Below are positions 7,885 through 14,075 of a stretch of DNA of 41,229 nt, piece after piece (within the stretch, counting starts at the first letter, position 1; every line of letters starts with the position of its first letter). The notes beneath the pieces are model-generated. The model saw nothing but the letters and a program-made list of their open reading frames with translations. It was not told the origin of the DNA and searched no databases. Position numbers and translations under genes: made by a program. The stretch comes from a virus: IMG/VR virus record IMGVR_UViG_3300025910_000017, positions 1 through 41,229 of that record. One strand, 5' to 3'.

Positions 7885-8181
7885 ATGTTTAAAAATTCAC
7901 TATCAGAAGCAATGACAGAAGCATTAAAGGAGTTTATCCGTAACTTTATCATTGGTGAAATAGTTACCTTGACCGAAGTATTGGGAATAATTTACTTGGG
8001 AATCAATCAAGACCTTGGAACTTTTATGATTAAGTGGAATGTTGCAGGTGCAGTCTTTGCAGGACAAAGCATTTATCTTATAAAGATGTGTCTTTTAACA
8101 GCACTTGATAAGTTTGGACATGAAAAGAAGATTAAGACTCCATTAGACCTTAGACCTTTAGATGCACTTTCTAACGAGTAA
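7885..8181 (+). CDS. Small membrane protein, last of lysis cassette
   Basis: 98 residues starting 2 nt after the previous stop. Two apolar segments are seen, about 21-41 (FIIGEIVTLTEVLGIIYLGI) and 54-75 (AGAVFAGQSIYLIKMCLLTAL), with an amphipathic N-terminal helix and a charged C-terminus. It is probably a holin-family or lysis regulatory protein by context. It is the last gene before the large non-coding region. Confidence 0.5.
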   Translation: MFKNSLSEAMTEALKEFIRNFIIGEIVTLTEVLGIIYLGINQDLGTFMIKWNVAGAVFAGQSIYLIKMCLLTALDKFGHEKKIKTPLDLRPLDALSNE

Positions 8182-8210
8182 CCCCATTAGAAGTATCAGA
8201 TGAGTCATTT

Positions 8211-8224
8211 CGCTTGAGGAAGCG
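8211..8224 (+). other. Short hairpin
   Basis: CGCTT, loop GAGG, AAGCG: a perfect 5-bp stem with a tetraloop 30 nt after the last lysis gene. No U tract follows, so it is not an intrinsic terminator. Confidence 0.4.
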
Positions 8225-8426
8225 TGATATTGATGTTCATTAAATGGTAGGTATGTAGCCTCAGTAAAAATAGGGGGCTTAGAATTGATTACATGAGGTC
8301 TTAGGTTCAGAAAATATAGGAAAATAGGTTCAAAGTATTAAACGATATAGAAAGATGCAGTTTCTTTTTACATGAAATAGGCATTTAATAGTTTTATGTT
8401 GAATCGTTTTAACTTTTCACAATACG

Positions 8427-8513
8427 AAATCTCTTTTAGTCCTGCTTGGGGTGGCGATTCAACATCCTCGTCCTTTAATGGACAACCCGAAGCAGGTCTA
8501 AAGGAGATTTTTT
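8427..8513 (+). ncRNA. Candidate structured small RNA or elaborate terminator
   Basis: Bases 8427-8439 pair with 8498-8510 (13 bp, one G-U). After one mismatch, 8441-8447 pairs with 8490-8496 (7 bp). The 42-nt apical part can form GGGT (8449-8452) with ACCC (8485-8488), enclosing GTCC-TTTAAT-GGAC (8470-8483). The descending arm ends in TTTTTT (8508-8513). A 20-bp compound stem capped by a small branched domain and closed by a U tract is the form of a trans-acting small RNA with its own terminator, or a terminator for the lysis transcript. The promoter for an independent RNA is not clear. Confidence 0.5.
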
Positions 8514-8518
8514 AATGC

Positions 8519-8553
8519 AAAAAAAATACTCCCCGAGGGAATCAGGGAGTATT
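8519..8553 (-). terminator. Intrinsic terminator for minus-strand transcripts
   Basis: On the plus strand A8 (8519-8526) leads into AATACTCCC (8525-8533), an 11-nt loop and GGGAGTATT (8545-8553). Read on the minus strand this is a perfect 9-bp stem followed by eight T, a textbook intrinsic terminator. On the plus strand no U tract follows. It implies an antisense RNA coming from about 8550-8940, although no minus-strand gene is convincing there. Confidence 0.65.
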
Positions 8554-8689
8554 AACTAAATTAACTCTGAAACGTATGTACAGTATAACACGAATTAAAC
8601 TTAAACCGCAAAAAGTAAAGTTCTCCAGTGTCTTATTATCTAATGCTATTAGGTCTTCAGCTGAATATACATTGTTTGGTCGTTTCAAA

Positions 8690-8930
8690 TTTGCCGACTG
8701 GGGTTCAAATGGTAGCGGTCGGAGCACAGAAAAGGCTACCAGCCAAAAACTCTGATGCGTTCCCGACAGCAATCGGGGAGAGGGAAATGAGTATTTGGTG
8801 AGAAAGGGGACATAAGCCTTTGACAAATAGGAGGCCGTTCTCCACCGCTTGAGAAAGTAGCGGTCTGAAGTAATTTGTCGTTTAAAACCTTGTGAGGGGA
8901 GGGGGGTGCCGTTCCTCTTTCTGGGAGTGG
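8690..8930. ncRNA. GC-richer block with multiple stems, candidate structured RNA
   Basis: Base composition rises well above the surrounding AT-rich sequence. Stems visible: TGGTAGC (8710-8716) with GCTACCA (8735-8741); TCCCGA (8761-8766) with TCGGGG (8773-8778) over a CAGCAA loop; ACCGCT (8844-8849) with AGCGGT (8859-8864); and a crossing CCGAC (8694-8698) with GTCGG (8718-8722). GC-rich islands in AT-rich phages are often structured RNAs. The strand is unknown: the minus-strand terminator at 8519-8553 would serve a minus transcript. No known RNA class is recognised. Confidence 0.4.
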
Positions 8931-8940
8931 AAATAAATAT

Positions 8941-9228
8941 ATGAATAACTTAGATCAACTAATAGCAGAAAAAAGATTAGCTTTAGAAAAAAATAAAAAC
9001 GAAAAACCGAAAAGATTTAATATCCTTTGGGAACAAGCAGTTGAGTTTTGTAAATATTGTGGATTCTCTGTGGATAAAGGTATGGTAGTTTTTGTTTTAA
9101 AGCTCTGTAAAGTTTATGGAGCAGGAAAGGTGTTTGGTCTTAAAAGCTGGATCAAAGATTATAATTACGACAAAAATCGTTTACAGGGTTTATTGGTATG
9201 GAAATTGAAACATGATGCTCAAATCTAA
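8941..9228 (+). CDS. Hypothetical protein, 95 aa, first early-type gene
   Basis: Starts at ATG 8941 after a GGGAGTGG purine stretch. The N-terminal 25 residues are a charged helix (LDQLIAEKRLALEKNKNEKP). The rest is mixed, with FCKYCGFSVDKG (a lone CxxC) and a basic C-terminus (DKNRLQGLLVWKLKHD). It overlaps the next gene by 17 nt, so the two are co-translated. The pattern could fit a small DNA-binding or nuclease-accessory protein, but no family is recognised. Confidence 0.55.
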   Translation: MNNLDQLIAEKRLALEKNKNEKPKRFNILWEQAVEFCKYCGFSVDKGMVVFVLKLCKVYGAGKVFGLKSWIKDYNYDKNRLQGLLVWKLKHDAQI

Positions 9229-9697
9229 AATTGTTGATAAGTCCTTTGCTGATAGGTTGAGTTATGGTCAAGAGACTGAAAGGTTAGCTTTAGAAACTAT
9301 AAAGGATAAGTATGATGATAAGGCTTATTTAATTGTAGGTTTGGATAAGGCTAAAGATATTGTGGCTCCTACTATGAAAACTTTAATTGAAGTTAAGGAC
9401 CAACGGACTGCTATTAAGTGTCTCTCGGTTGAGTTTGCTAGAATTTCACCTGATAAATCTTGGCGTTATTCAGGACTTAAAACTACTAAGGCTGATTATT
9501 GGATGTGGTTTTGTAAGGGGGAGTTCTTGGTTATCAATACAAGTTGGCTTTATGGGTTGGCAAAACAGAAGCCTACTAAGATTTATCCGCATAGAGGAGA
9601 GAAATATGCTTTTAAGATTGTTGAGATAAAATCGGTCAAGTCTCTGGCCGATTATGTTTGGACTCCCCGTTTACAACAAGCGGTCGCAAGACTATAA
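9212..9697 (+). CDS. PD-(D/E)XK-like nuclease or resolvase
   Basis: A 161-residue protein. Asp49 in KAKDIVAP, followed by Glu60-Val-Lys62 in LIEVKDQ, gives the D-x10-ExK core of PD-(D/E)XK nucleases, with Glu21/Glu23 in the first helix as a possible additional ligand. The stretch KTTKADYWMWF and the following strand fit the second half of the fold. Such small nucleases in phages act as Holliday-junction resolvases, restriction-like enzymes or recombination nucleases. Start may be 9212 or the adjacent ATG 9215. The assignment rests on motif reading only. Confidence 0.5.
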   Translation: MMLKSKIVDKSFADRLSYGQETERLALETIKDKYDDKAYLIVGLDKAKDIVAPTMKTLIEVKDQRTAIKCLSVEFARISPDKSWRYSGLKTTKADYWMWFCKGEFLVINTSWLYGLAKQKPTKIYPHRGEKYAFKIVEIKSVKSLADYVWTPRLQQAVARL

Positions 9698-9698
9698 T
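9670..9698 (+). promoter_or_regulatory. Sigma70-type promoter, leaderless
   Basis: TTTACA at 9670-9675, 17-nt spacer, TATAAT at 9693-9698, then 6 nt to the ATG at 9705. It lies within the 3' end of the preceding gene. Confidence 0.75.
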
Positions 9699-9704
9699 TG
9701 TTAC

Positions 9705-9854
9705 ATGGAAAACATAGAAAAAGACGAAGCAGCAGTTAAATTAGGGAGTAAGGGTGGCAACACAACTAAGAAGCGTTATGGTTCTGATTATTATCGGGAA
9801 TTGCAGAAGAGGAGTGTTAAGTCAAAGTTAAAGAATAAGAAAAAACGAGGCTGA
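9705..9854 (+). CDS. KGG-motif small basic protein, 49 aa
   Basis: The start at ATG 9705 is fixed by the promoter ending 6 nt before it; an upstream in-frame ATG would lie inside the previous gene. The sequence AAVKLGSKGGNTTKKRYGSDYYRELQ resembles the KGG stress-protein repeat (GSxGGxxTxxxYGxxFYxxI). The C-terminus is strongly basic (KSKLKNKKKRG), suggesting nucleic-acid contact. Small KGG proteins are widespread in bacteria and phages, with poorly known roles. Confidence 0.6.
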   Translation: MENIEKDEAAVKLGSKGGNTTKKRYGSDYYRELQKRSVKSKLKNKKKRG

Positions 9855-9863
9855 AATTGGGTA

Positions 9864-9892
9864 TTGACAAGCGGTTGCCAATGGTTAATAAT
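9864..9892 (+). promoter_or_regulatory. Sigma70-type promoter, leaderless
   Basis: TTGACA at 9864-9869, 17-nt spacer, AATAAT at 9887-9892, then 6 nt to the ATG at 9899. It moves the gene start downstream of the upstream in-frame TTG. Confidence 0.75.
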
Positions 9893-9898
9893 ACGGTT

Positions 9899-10105
9899 AT
9901 GAGCAAAGGAAAGTTTACAAAAAGAATCAACGAGACAATGGATTTTTTGGGAATGTTGATGCCAGGGATGGGAGTTAAAAATAAGGAGACCATGAAGAGA
10001 TGGCTTGATGTTCAGTTCTCACTAGTTCATAGTGATGGTCAGCTTATGGGACTTGAAAAAGGCAAAGCAATAATGGAAGCAACCAAAGAGGAAAAGAAAG
10101 ACTAA
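9899..10105 (+). CDS. Hypothetical protein, 68 aa
   Basis: Starts MSKGKFTKRINETMDFLGML from ATG 9899, chosen because a consensus promoter occupies 9864-9892, upstream of it. The protein is helical, with a Met-rich segment (FLGMLMPGMGVK) and a charged C-terminus. No membrane segment is evident, and I do not recognise a family. It is the first gene of a run of small proteins ahead of the RecB-like nuclease. Confidence 0.55.
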   Translation: MSKGKFTKRINETMDFLGMLMPGMGVKNKETMKRWLDVQFSLVHSDGQLMGLEKGKAIMEATKEEKKD

Positions 10106-10110
10106 TTTAT

Positions 10111-10230
10111 ATGATACCTAATTACGATTACGAAATTGAAAAGAGATACCACCCAGAAAACTTTGAAGAGGAAGTTGAGTTAGATGCAAAAGAAAATTCA
10201 GATAAGGCTTCAAAAAAGAAAAACAAATAA
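10111..10230 (+). CDS. Hypothetical acidic/basic small protein, 39 aa
   Basis: An ORF of 39 codons (MIPNYDYEIEKRYHPENFEE, ending KASKKKNK) starting 5 nt after the previous stop and ending 1 nt before the next start. The tight packing supports it as a real gene. The middle is acidic and the end basic. No family is recognised. Confidence 0.45.
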   Translation: MIPNYDYEIEKRYHPENFEEEVELDAKENSDKASKKKNK

Positions 10231-10231
10231 C

Positions 10232-10387
10232 ATGAATTTCTACCCATACATAAAGACACGAGCAGTTAGGGCTTACTATCGCAAAAATAGAGAACTAATT
10301 TTAGGAGTAATCTTTATAATCTTCTTAGTTTTAACTCTTGGTATTGTAGGTAAAATGGAATTTGAAACTTTAAAAGCAATAAAATGA
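10232..10387 (+). CDS. Single-TM small protein, 51 aa
   Basis: The ATG at 10232 follows the previous stop by one base; an upstream in-frame ATG (10184) would overlap the previous gene. Residues about 23-40 (ILGVIFIIFLVLTLGIVG) form a membrane segment, with a basic N-terminal cytoplasmic part (KTRAVRAYYRKNRE). It overlaps the next gene by ATGA. The function is unknown. Confidence 0.5.
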   Translation: MNFYPYIKTRAVRAYYRKNRELILGVIFIIFLVLTLGIVGKMEFETLKAIK

Positions 10388-11154
10388 AAGTAATACACAA
10401 CAACGAAATAGAGCAGATCACATTTTTGGATGAGAGATATTATCAAGATCCAGAAACACAGGCTTACTATCCCTCAGTTAATACAATTTTAGATGTTTAT
10501 CCTAAGGGTTATGGTTATATTCAATGGCTTAAAGACCTTGGCACTAACTCTGAAGAGGTGCTAAAACGGGCTGGCGAGCAAGGTAGTCGTATTCACGACG
10601 CAATTGATAGGTTCTTAAGAGGTGAGGAATTGAAATGGACAGATGAGGAAAAAGATAACTTTACCTTGGATGAGTGGATGATGTTACTTCGCTTCTTTGA
10701 TTTCTACAAAACTTATAAACCAGAAACAATAATGGTGGAAATGAGTGAGGTTGATGGTGAGTTAGGTTATGGTGGGACCTTAGATTATGTTTGTAAGATA
10801 AATGGTGAGGTCTGGTATATTGATTGGAAGTCGGGCGGATCAGTTTATAAAGGTAATAAGATTCAGGCTTCTGCTTATCAAAAGCTATGGAATAAAAAGC
10901 ATCCTGAAAAGATTGTTAGATTAGGTTGTTTGCATTTGAGAGCTGCAACAAGAGGAGCAGATAAAACTGGTAAGCAGATTCAAGGTAACGGTTGGAAGTT
11001 AGAAGAGGTTGATAACTCGGAGCATCTGTTTAAATTATTTGAACATGCTCAAGCTATTTGGAAAGAAGAGAATCCTAATCCATTACCAAAGAATATGGTT
11101 TACCCTGATAGAATTAGTATTGAAGCTATGAAAAAAGAGGAGGTATTAAAATGA
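10384..11154 (+). CDS. PD-(D/E)XK nuclease, RecB/Cas4-like
   Basis: A 256-residue protein with the RecB-family nuclease motifs in order: His71 in QGSRIHDAID, Asp134 in GGTLDYV, Asp147-Trp-Lys149 in WYIDWKSG and Gln161-x3-Tyr165 in QASAYQ. These are the metal-binding and catalytic residues of Cas4/AddB/lambda-exonuclease-like PD-(D/E)XK enzymes. In phages without a replication module, such nucleases usually act in recombination or DNA-end processing, often with a single-strand-binding partner; an OB-like candidate lies three genes downstream. No Cys cluster for an iron-sulphur centre is seen, unlike classical Cas4. Confidence 0.75.
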   Translation: MKVIHNNEIEQITFLDERYYQDPETQAYYPSVNTILDVYPKGYGYIQWLKDLGTNSEEVLKRAGEQGSRIHDAIDRFLRGEELKWTDEEKDNFTLDEWMMLLRFFDFYKTYKPETIMVEMSEVDGELGYGGTLDYVCKINGEVWYIDWKSGGSVYKGNKIQASAYQKLWNKKHPEKIVRLGCLHLRAATRGADKTGKQIQGNGWKLEEVDNSEHLFKLFEHAQAIWKEENPNPLPKNMVYPDRISIEAMKKEEVLK

Positions 11155-11363
11155 AAACTATAACCTTGGAAGTTAAATATTTTATTGAAGTTGACGAGAA
11201 AAATAGAACCTTAGATGTTGTAGGTACTGAAACAGGAATTTATGATAAAAAAGGTAATGGTTTGAATATGTTAGATTTTCCTCCAACAGAAAGAATTGAA
11301 GAACAGTGGAAAGGAAAAGCTACTAGTGGAACTTATACTAATAGAAAATATGGAATAAAATGA
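11151..11363 (+). CDS. Hypothetical protein, 70 aa
   Basis: Starts at ATGA overlapping the nuclease stop, with a strong GAGGAGG site 7 nt upstream. The N-terminal half has alternating hydrophobic residues (KTITLEVKYFIEVD), suggesting beta strands; the C-terminal half is polar. No membrane segment. It overlaps the next gene by ATGA, so it is part of the nuclease operon. I do not recognise it. Confidence 0.55.
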   Translation: MKTITLEVKYFIEVDEKNRTLDVVGTETGIYDKKGNGLNMLDFPPTERIEEQWKGKATSGTYTNRKYGIK

Positions 11364-11596
11364 AAAGAATAAATGAAACAATTGATCCTCGTACAGTTTT
11401 TGGTAGGGTAATGCTTGTATTCTTTTGGGGTGGTTTAGCAGCCGATATTGTTACTGTGATATTTTCTTTACTCTCAGGAGTCAATCCTATTATTGTAATC
11501 ACTATTGCCTGGACAACTGTCTGGGTTAATATGTGTTTGATTTACTTGAAAGCTCTATTATTTAAGAGTTTTAATAATAGAAAGGAGGTGATTTAA
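11360..11596 (+). CDS. Two-TM membrane protein, 78 aa
   Basis: Hydrophobic segments at residues about 12-34 (TVFGRVMLVFFWGGLAADIV) and 40-66 (NPIIVITIAWTTVWVNMCLI) with a basic C-terminus. It overlaps the upstream gene by ATGA. Its last codons carry AAAGGAGGTGATT, a perfect match to the 16S 3' end, which is the ribosome site of the next gene. The function is unknown; small membrane proteins in early operons can be superinfection-exclusion factors, which is speculation here. Confidence 0.5.
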   Translation: MKRINETIDPRTVFGRVMLVFFWGGLAADIVTVIFSLLSGVNPIIVITIAWTTVWVNMCLIYLKALLFKSFNNRKEVI

Positions 11597-11599
11597 CAG

Positions 11600-11977
11600 A
11601 TGGGCACTTTAGCAGATATAGCAAAAAAGAGGAGTCCGTATCTTCAACTTGAAGCAAACGAATCCATTGTCGCAATTTATAAAGGCTACAAGATGGTTCC
11701 ATCGTCCTTTGACCCCGAAAAAGAGAACTTTAGGTTCTTATTGGGTATTGAAATAGGCGGTGAAATGGAGACTAAGTATTGGGATACTGGCTCTAATAAG
11801 ATAGCTTTAGTTTTTGATACTCTCAAAGAGGGTGATAAGGTAAAAATCACAAAGAATGTGGAAGTCAGCAAAAATGGTAAAGACCAGATTAGCTGGGCAG
11901 CTGAACAGGTTATGGATGATGAGGGTACTGTAACTAAGAAAGATGCAGACAAAATCAATGCCGATATGGCAAAGTAG
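11600..11977 (+). CDS. Possible OB-fold single-strand DNA-binding protein
   Basis: 125 residues with the best ribosome site in the window (AAAGGAGGTGATT, spacing about 9). The central part alternates strands: VAIYKGYKMVPSS, FRFLLGIEIG, KIALVFDTL and GDKVKITKNVEV, compatible with a five-stranded barrel. The strong translation signal suggests an abundant product. Nearness to the RecB-like nuclease supports a recombination or replication single-strand-binding role. No family was identified with certainty. Confidence 0.4.
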   Translation: MGTLADIAKKRSPYLQLEANESIVAIYKGYKMVPSSFDPEKENFRFLLGIEIGGEMETKYWDTGSNKIALVFDTLKEGDKVKITKNVEVSKNGKDQISWAAEQVMDDEGTVTKKDADKINADMAK

Positions 11978-11993
11978 TTTGTTTGTTCCTATG

Positions 11994-12026
11994 CTGGGGA
12001 GGGCGAGCAACCTCCTCAGTAAGGAG
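11994..12026 (+). promoter_or_regulatory. Alternative RNA hairpins over a ribosome site
   Basis: CTGGGGAGG (11994-12002) pairs with CCTCCTCAG (12011-12019), a 9-bp stem with one G-U and an 8-nt loop. In a competing fold, CTCCT (12012-12016) pairs with AGGAG (12022-12026), which is the Shine-Dalgarno of the gene at 12035. The two folds exclude each other, so access to the ribosome site could be switched. Function is inferred from pairing only. Confidence 0.4.
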
Positions 12027-12034
12027 TAAATAAA

Positions 12035-12253
12035 ATGTCAAAAGATACTTATTGGGATAACTTAAAAACTTTGAACTGTCCTAAGTGCTATGGAGATTTA
12101 GAGAGGGATGGTCGTTTGTTTAAATGTGGTGAATGCGATTTTGTTATTAGTGAGATTAGGCTTCGTGAAATTGTTGAGCCAATGTTTGATGAAGCTGGGG
12201 ATCGTTCAGGTAGAGCTAACTTTGAAGATTTAATGGATACATTTGAAATATGA
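12035..12253 (+). CDS. Zinc-ribbon protein, 72 aa
   Basis: CPKC at residues 15-18 and CGEC at 32-35 form a CxxC...CxxC zinc ribbon spaced by 13 residues; a helical acidic tail follows. The ATG has AAGGAG 8 nt upstream. Small zinc-ribbon proteins often bind nucleic acid or RNA polymerase in phages. It overlaps the next gene by ATGA. The partner is unknown. Confidence 0.6.
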   Translation: MSKDTYWDNLKTLNCPKCYGDLERDGRLFKCGECDFVISEIRLREIVEPMFDEAGDRSGRANFEDLMDTFEI

Positions 12254-12357
12254 ATAAAGTTAAAAAAGGATCAGTTACAAATTTTGAGAGAGAACAGAAG
12301 AAGAAACTCTGGGCAAAGGGTAGGAGAAAACTTGTTATACGAAATAAAAAGAAATGA
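12250..12357 (+). CDS. Tiny highly basic protein, 35 aa
   Basis: An ORF of 35 codons (MNKVKKGSVTNFEREQKKKL, ending VIRNKKK) with ATGA overlaps at both its start and its end, which argues that it is translated. About 14 of 35 residues are Lys or Arg, so RNA or DNA binding is plausible. No family is recognised. Confidence 0.5.
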   Translation: MNKVKKGSVTNFEREQKKKLWAKGRRKLVIRNKKK

Positions 12358-12617
12358 CACAAGATATATTTGGTTTTGAAAGTTTTAAAAAGAAAGATGG
12401 TTATATGTCTTTCACTGGTAAGAAAGTTGAGATTTGTTTGGAGCCTTGTCTTAATGGTTGTGATGTTGCAGTTTATGATTTGAATATGGATTTACTAGAG
12501 CCTAAGTATTGTACTAATTTGAATTTGCAATATATGGAAGTGATTGATCAAGTTATTAAAATTAGAGAAGCAGCCTTAATAAAGGCCAAAGAGTTTTACT
12601 TAAAGTATGAAAAATGA
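12354..12617 (+). CDS. Hypothetical protein, 87 aa
   Basis: Starts at the ATGA overlap and ends overlapping the next gene by 11 nt. The sequence shows beta-like stretches (KKVEICLEP, CDVAVYDLNMDLL) and a C-terminal helix (DQVIKIREAALIKAKEFYLKY). Three Cys are present, but no clear zinc site. No recognised family. Confidence 0.5.
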   Translation: MTQDIFGFESFKKKDGYMSFTGKKVEICLEPCLNGCDVAVYDLNMDLLEPKYCTNLNLQYMEVIDQVIKIREAALIKAKEFYLKYEK

Positions 12618-12984
12618 ACTATTAGCTTTAGAGCATGTGGCAGAGGAGATAAAGGCAATCTTAGTTGAAGCAGAATTTACTGCAAGATGGGGTTTGATTG
12701 AGGCTCATCATTCAGTAGGCACACTTATATTAGGATTGGGTGGAGATAAAGCAAAGCTGGTGCAATCCATTGCAGAGAAAATTGATAGAAGTGAAAGAAC
12801 TCTTTGGTATGATGTTAAGTTTGCTGAAAGGTATCCAAAAGTTAATGCATTACCTGAGGGAAAGAATATAAGTTGGAGTAGGGTAATTAAAAAATATCTT
12901 ACTACTCCTCAAGAAGCAAGGGAGCATGAGCATAGTTGGATAACAATTTGTAGTGTATGTAGAGAAAGGAAAGAAAATGACTGA
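12607..12984 (+). CDS. DUF1016-N-like helical protein with possible zinc site
   Basis: 125 residues. The segment IEAHHSVGTLILGLGGDKAK, then LVQSIAEKIDRSERTLWYDV and FAERYPKVN, resembles the N-terminal helical domain of DUF1016 proteins, where (S/T)xRxLxYx2xFxxxYP is typical. The C-terminus has HEHSWITICSVCRE, two His and a CxxC that may bind zinc. It overlaps the Fic gene. It may be a DNA-binding regulator; the assignment is tentative. Confidence 0.4.
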   Translation: MKNELLALEHVAEEIKAILVEAEFTARWGLIEAHHSVGTLILGLGGDKAKLVQSIAEKIDRSERTLWYDVKFAERYPKVNALPEGKNISWSRVIKKYLTTPQEAREHEHSWITICSVCRERKEND

Positions 12985-13465
12985 TAATTTATTAGAATTT
13001 TTAAGAGAGTCTAATGCTATTGAAAGTGTCTATGACGAAGATAGTTTGAATCAGGCTAAATATGCTTGGACTCATTTATCAATTGAAAAAGAAATAAGTA
13101 TTGGAGTGATACTCAAAGTGCATAAAATCTTAATGCTTCATCAACCATTGAGACCTAACGAGAGAGGATACTTTAGAGAGGTTCCAGTTTGGGTAGGAAA
13201 TAGAGAGGGAATTGAAAAAGACAAGATTAGATCAGCTATGGAAAAATGGTGTGAACGAGCCAACTTAATGGTCAAACATCCAGGCTCTCGTATTGAGGAA
13301 GATATTAACAATCATCATATTGAGTATGAAAAGATACATCCTTTCGTTGATGGCAATGGTAGGACTGGTAGGATGTTTCTTAACTGGCAAAGGCAACAGG
13401 TTGGTCTGCCAATATTTGTGATAAAAGAATCTGAAAGGTTTGAGTATTATAAATGGTTTAAATAA
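12977..13465 (+). CDS. Fic-domain protein (AMPylase-like)
   Basis: 162 residues. The start is ATG 12977 (MTDNLLEF), with GAAAGGA upstream and an 8-nt overlap with the preceding gene. The catalytic Fic loop HPFVDGNGRTGR (121-132) is complete: His121, Phe123, Asp125, Gly126, Asn127, Gly128, Arg129 and Arg132. Residues 12-16 (SNAIE) match the SxxxE inhibitory helix motif of class II Fic proteins, with Ser17 in place of Gly/Asn. Fic enzymes transfer AMP or other nucleotide moieties to hydroxyl groups of target proteins. Here it could modify a host target. At 162 residues it is a minimal Fic domain with no fused target domain. Confidence 0.85.
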   Translation: MTDNLLEFLRESNAIESVYDEDSLNQAKYAWTHLSIEKEISIGVILKVHKILMLHQPLRPNERGYFREVPVWVGNREGIEKDKIRSAMEKWCERANLMVKHPGSRIEEDINNHHIEYEKIHPFVDGNGRTGRMFLNWQRQQVGLPIFVIKESERFEYYKWFK

Positions 13466-13467
13466 AT

Positions 13468-14073
13468 ATGTTTAGAGATATGACACCAATAATGAAACAG
13501 TTAAAGATTTTTGTAATAGGAAGTCTTGTACTCTTTGCTATCACAGCAGGAGCTATTATCTATTGGGTAACTCAGCAGGCATTTAATGCTAAGAGAATTA
13601 CTGATGCTCAAGTTGAAGTTTATAAGGCTCAGGCTGAACAGGTGGGTAAGCCTCAGGTAATTGAGCAAAGATATTACAGTCCACAAGATAAAGAAGTTAA
13701 AGGTGCTTCTGCTATGGCTGGTAATGTTTTGAGCCTAGTTAATGCCAAGAGAAAGGAAAAAGGATTGTCAGCTTTGGTTTGGAATCAGAAGATAGCCAAT
13801 GGAGCAAGTCTTAGAGCTAAAAAGATTTCTTCAAATGCTCAATGGTCCCATGATGGATTGTCTCAGGCTCTTTGGAATGCTGGTTTAAGAAACTGGTACT
13901 CTGAAAACTTAGCAAAGGGATTTAAAAATGATCCTACTCAAATAGTAAATGCTTGGGTTAATTCCCCTACTCATGCTGAAAAGATGTTTGACGAAAGATG
14001 TACTCAGGCTGGTATTGGAAGCTATGGAGAGATAACAGTTTTGTGGATGGGAGTTTGTGGTCAACCTAGATAA
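13468..14073 (+). CDS. CAP-domain (SCP/PR1-like) membrane-anchored protein
   Basis: 201 residues. Residues 12-33 (LKIFVIGSLVLFAITAGAIIYW) are an uncleaved signal anchor. Residues about 72-199 form a CAP domain: SLVNAKRKEKGLSALVWNQ, WSHDGLSQAL, SENLAKG, VNAWVNSPTHAEKMF and ITVLWMGVC are the conserved landmarks, including the metal-site His residues (H128, H170). CAP proteins are exported and common in Patescibacteria and Firmicutes; their bacterial role is unclear. A phage copy may act at the host surface during infection. Confidence 0.8.
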   Translation: MFRDMTPIMKQLKIFVIGSLVLFAITAGAIIYWVTQQAFNAKRITDAQVEVYKAQAEQVGKPQVIEQRYYSPQDKEVKGASAMAGNVLSLVNAKRKEKGLSALVWNQKIANGASLRAKKISSNAQWSHDGLSQALWNAGLRNWYSENLAKGFKNDPTQIVNAWVNSPTHAEKMFDERCTQAGIGSYGEITVLWMGVCGQPR

Positions 14074-14075
14074 TT

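Larger units (their letters stand above)
8182..8940. other. 759-bp gene-free region with structured RNA signals
   Basis: No convincing protein gene on either strand. Contents seen: a small hairpin at 8211-8224; an inverted pair TTAAACGAT (about 8338) and ATCGTTTTAA (about 8403); a long hairpin 8427-8510 ending in a T tract; a minus-strand terminator at 8519-8553; and a clearly GC-richer block about 8690-8930 with several stems. It separates the late lysis genes from the early-type genes, so it may hold a regulatory RNA, replication origin or packaging site. Its function is unknown. Confidence 0.7.

Noticed and set aside
8440-8720. tRNA-like segments (GATTCAAC and GGTTCAAAT)
   Set aside because: No acceptor stem, anticodon arm or 5-bp T arm could be formed around them on either strand.
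8542-8826. Minus-strand ORF of 94 codons in the non-coding region
   Set aside because: Its composition (Ser/Leu/Arg-rich, no family features), lack of ribosome site and overlap with several RNA stems suggest chance openness in a GC-richer structured stretch.
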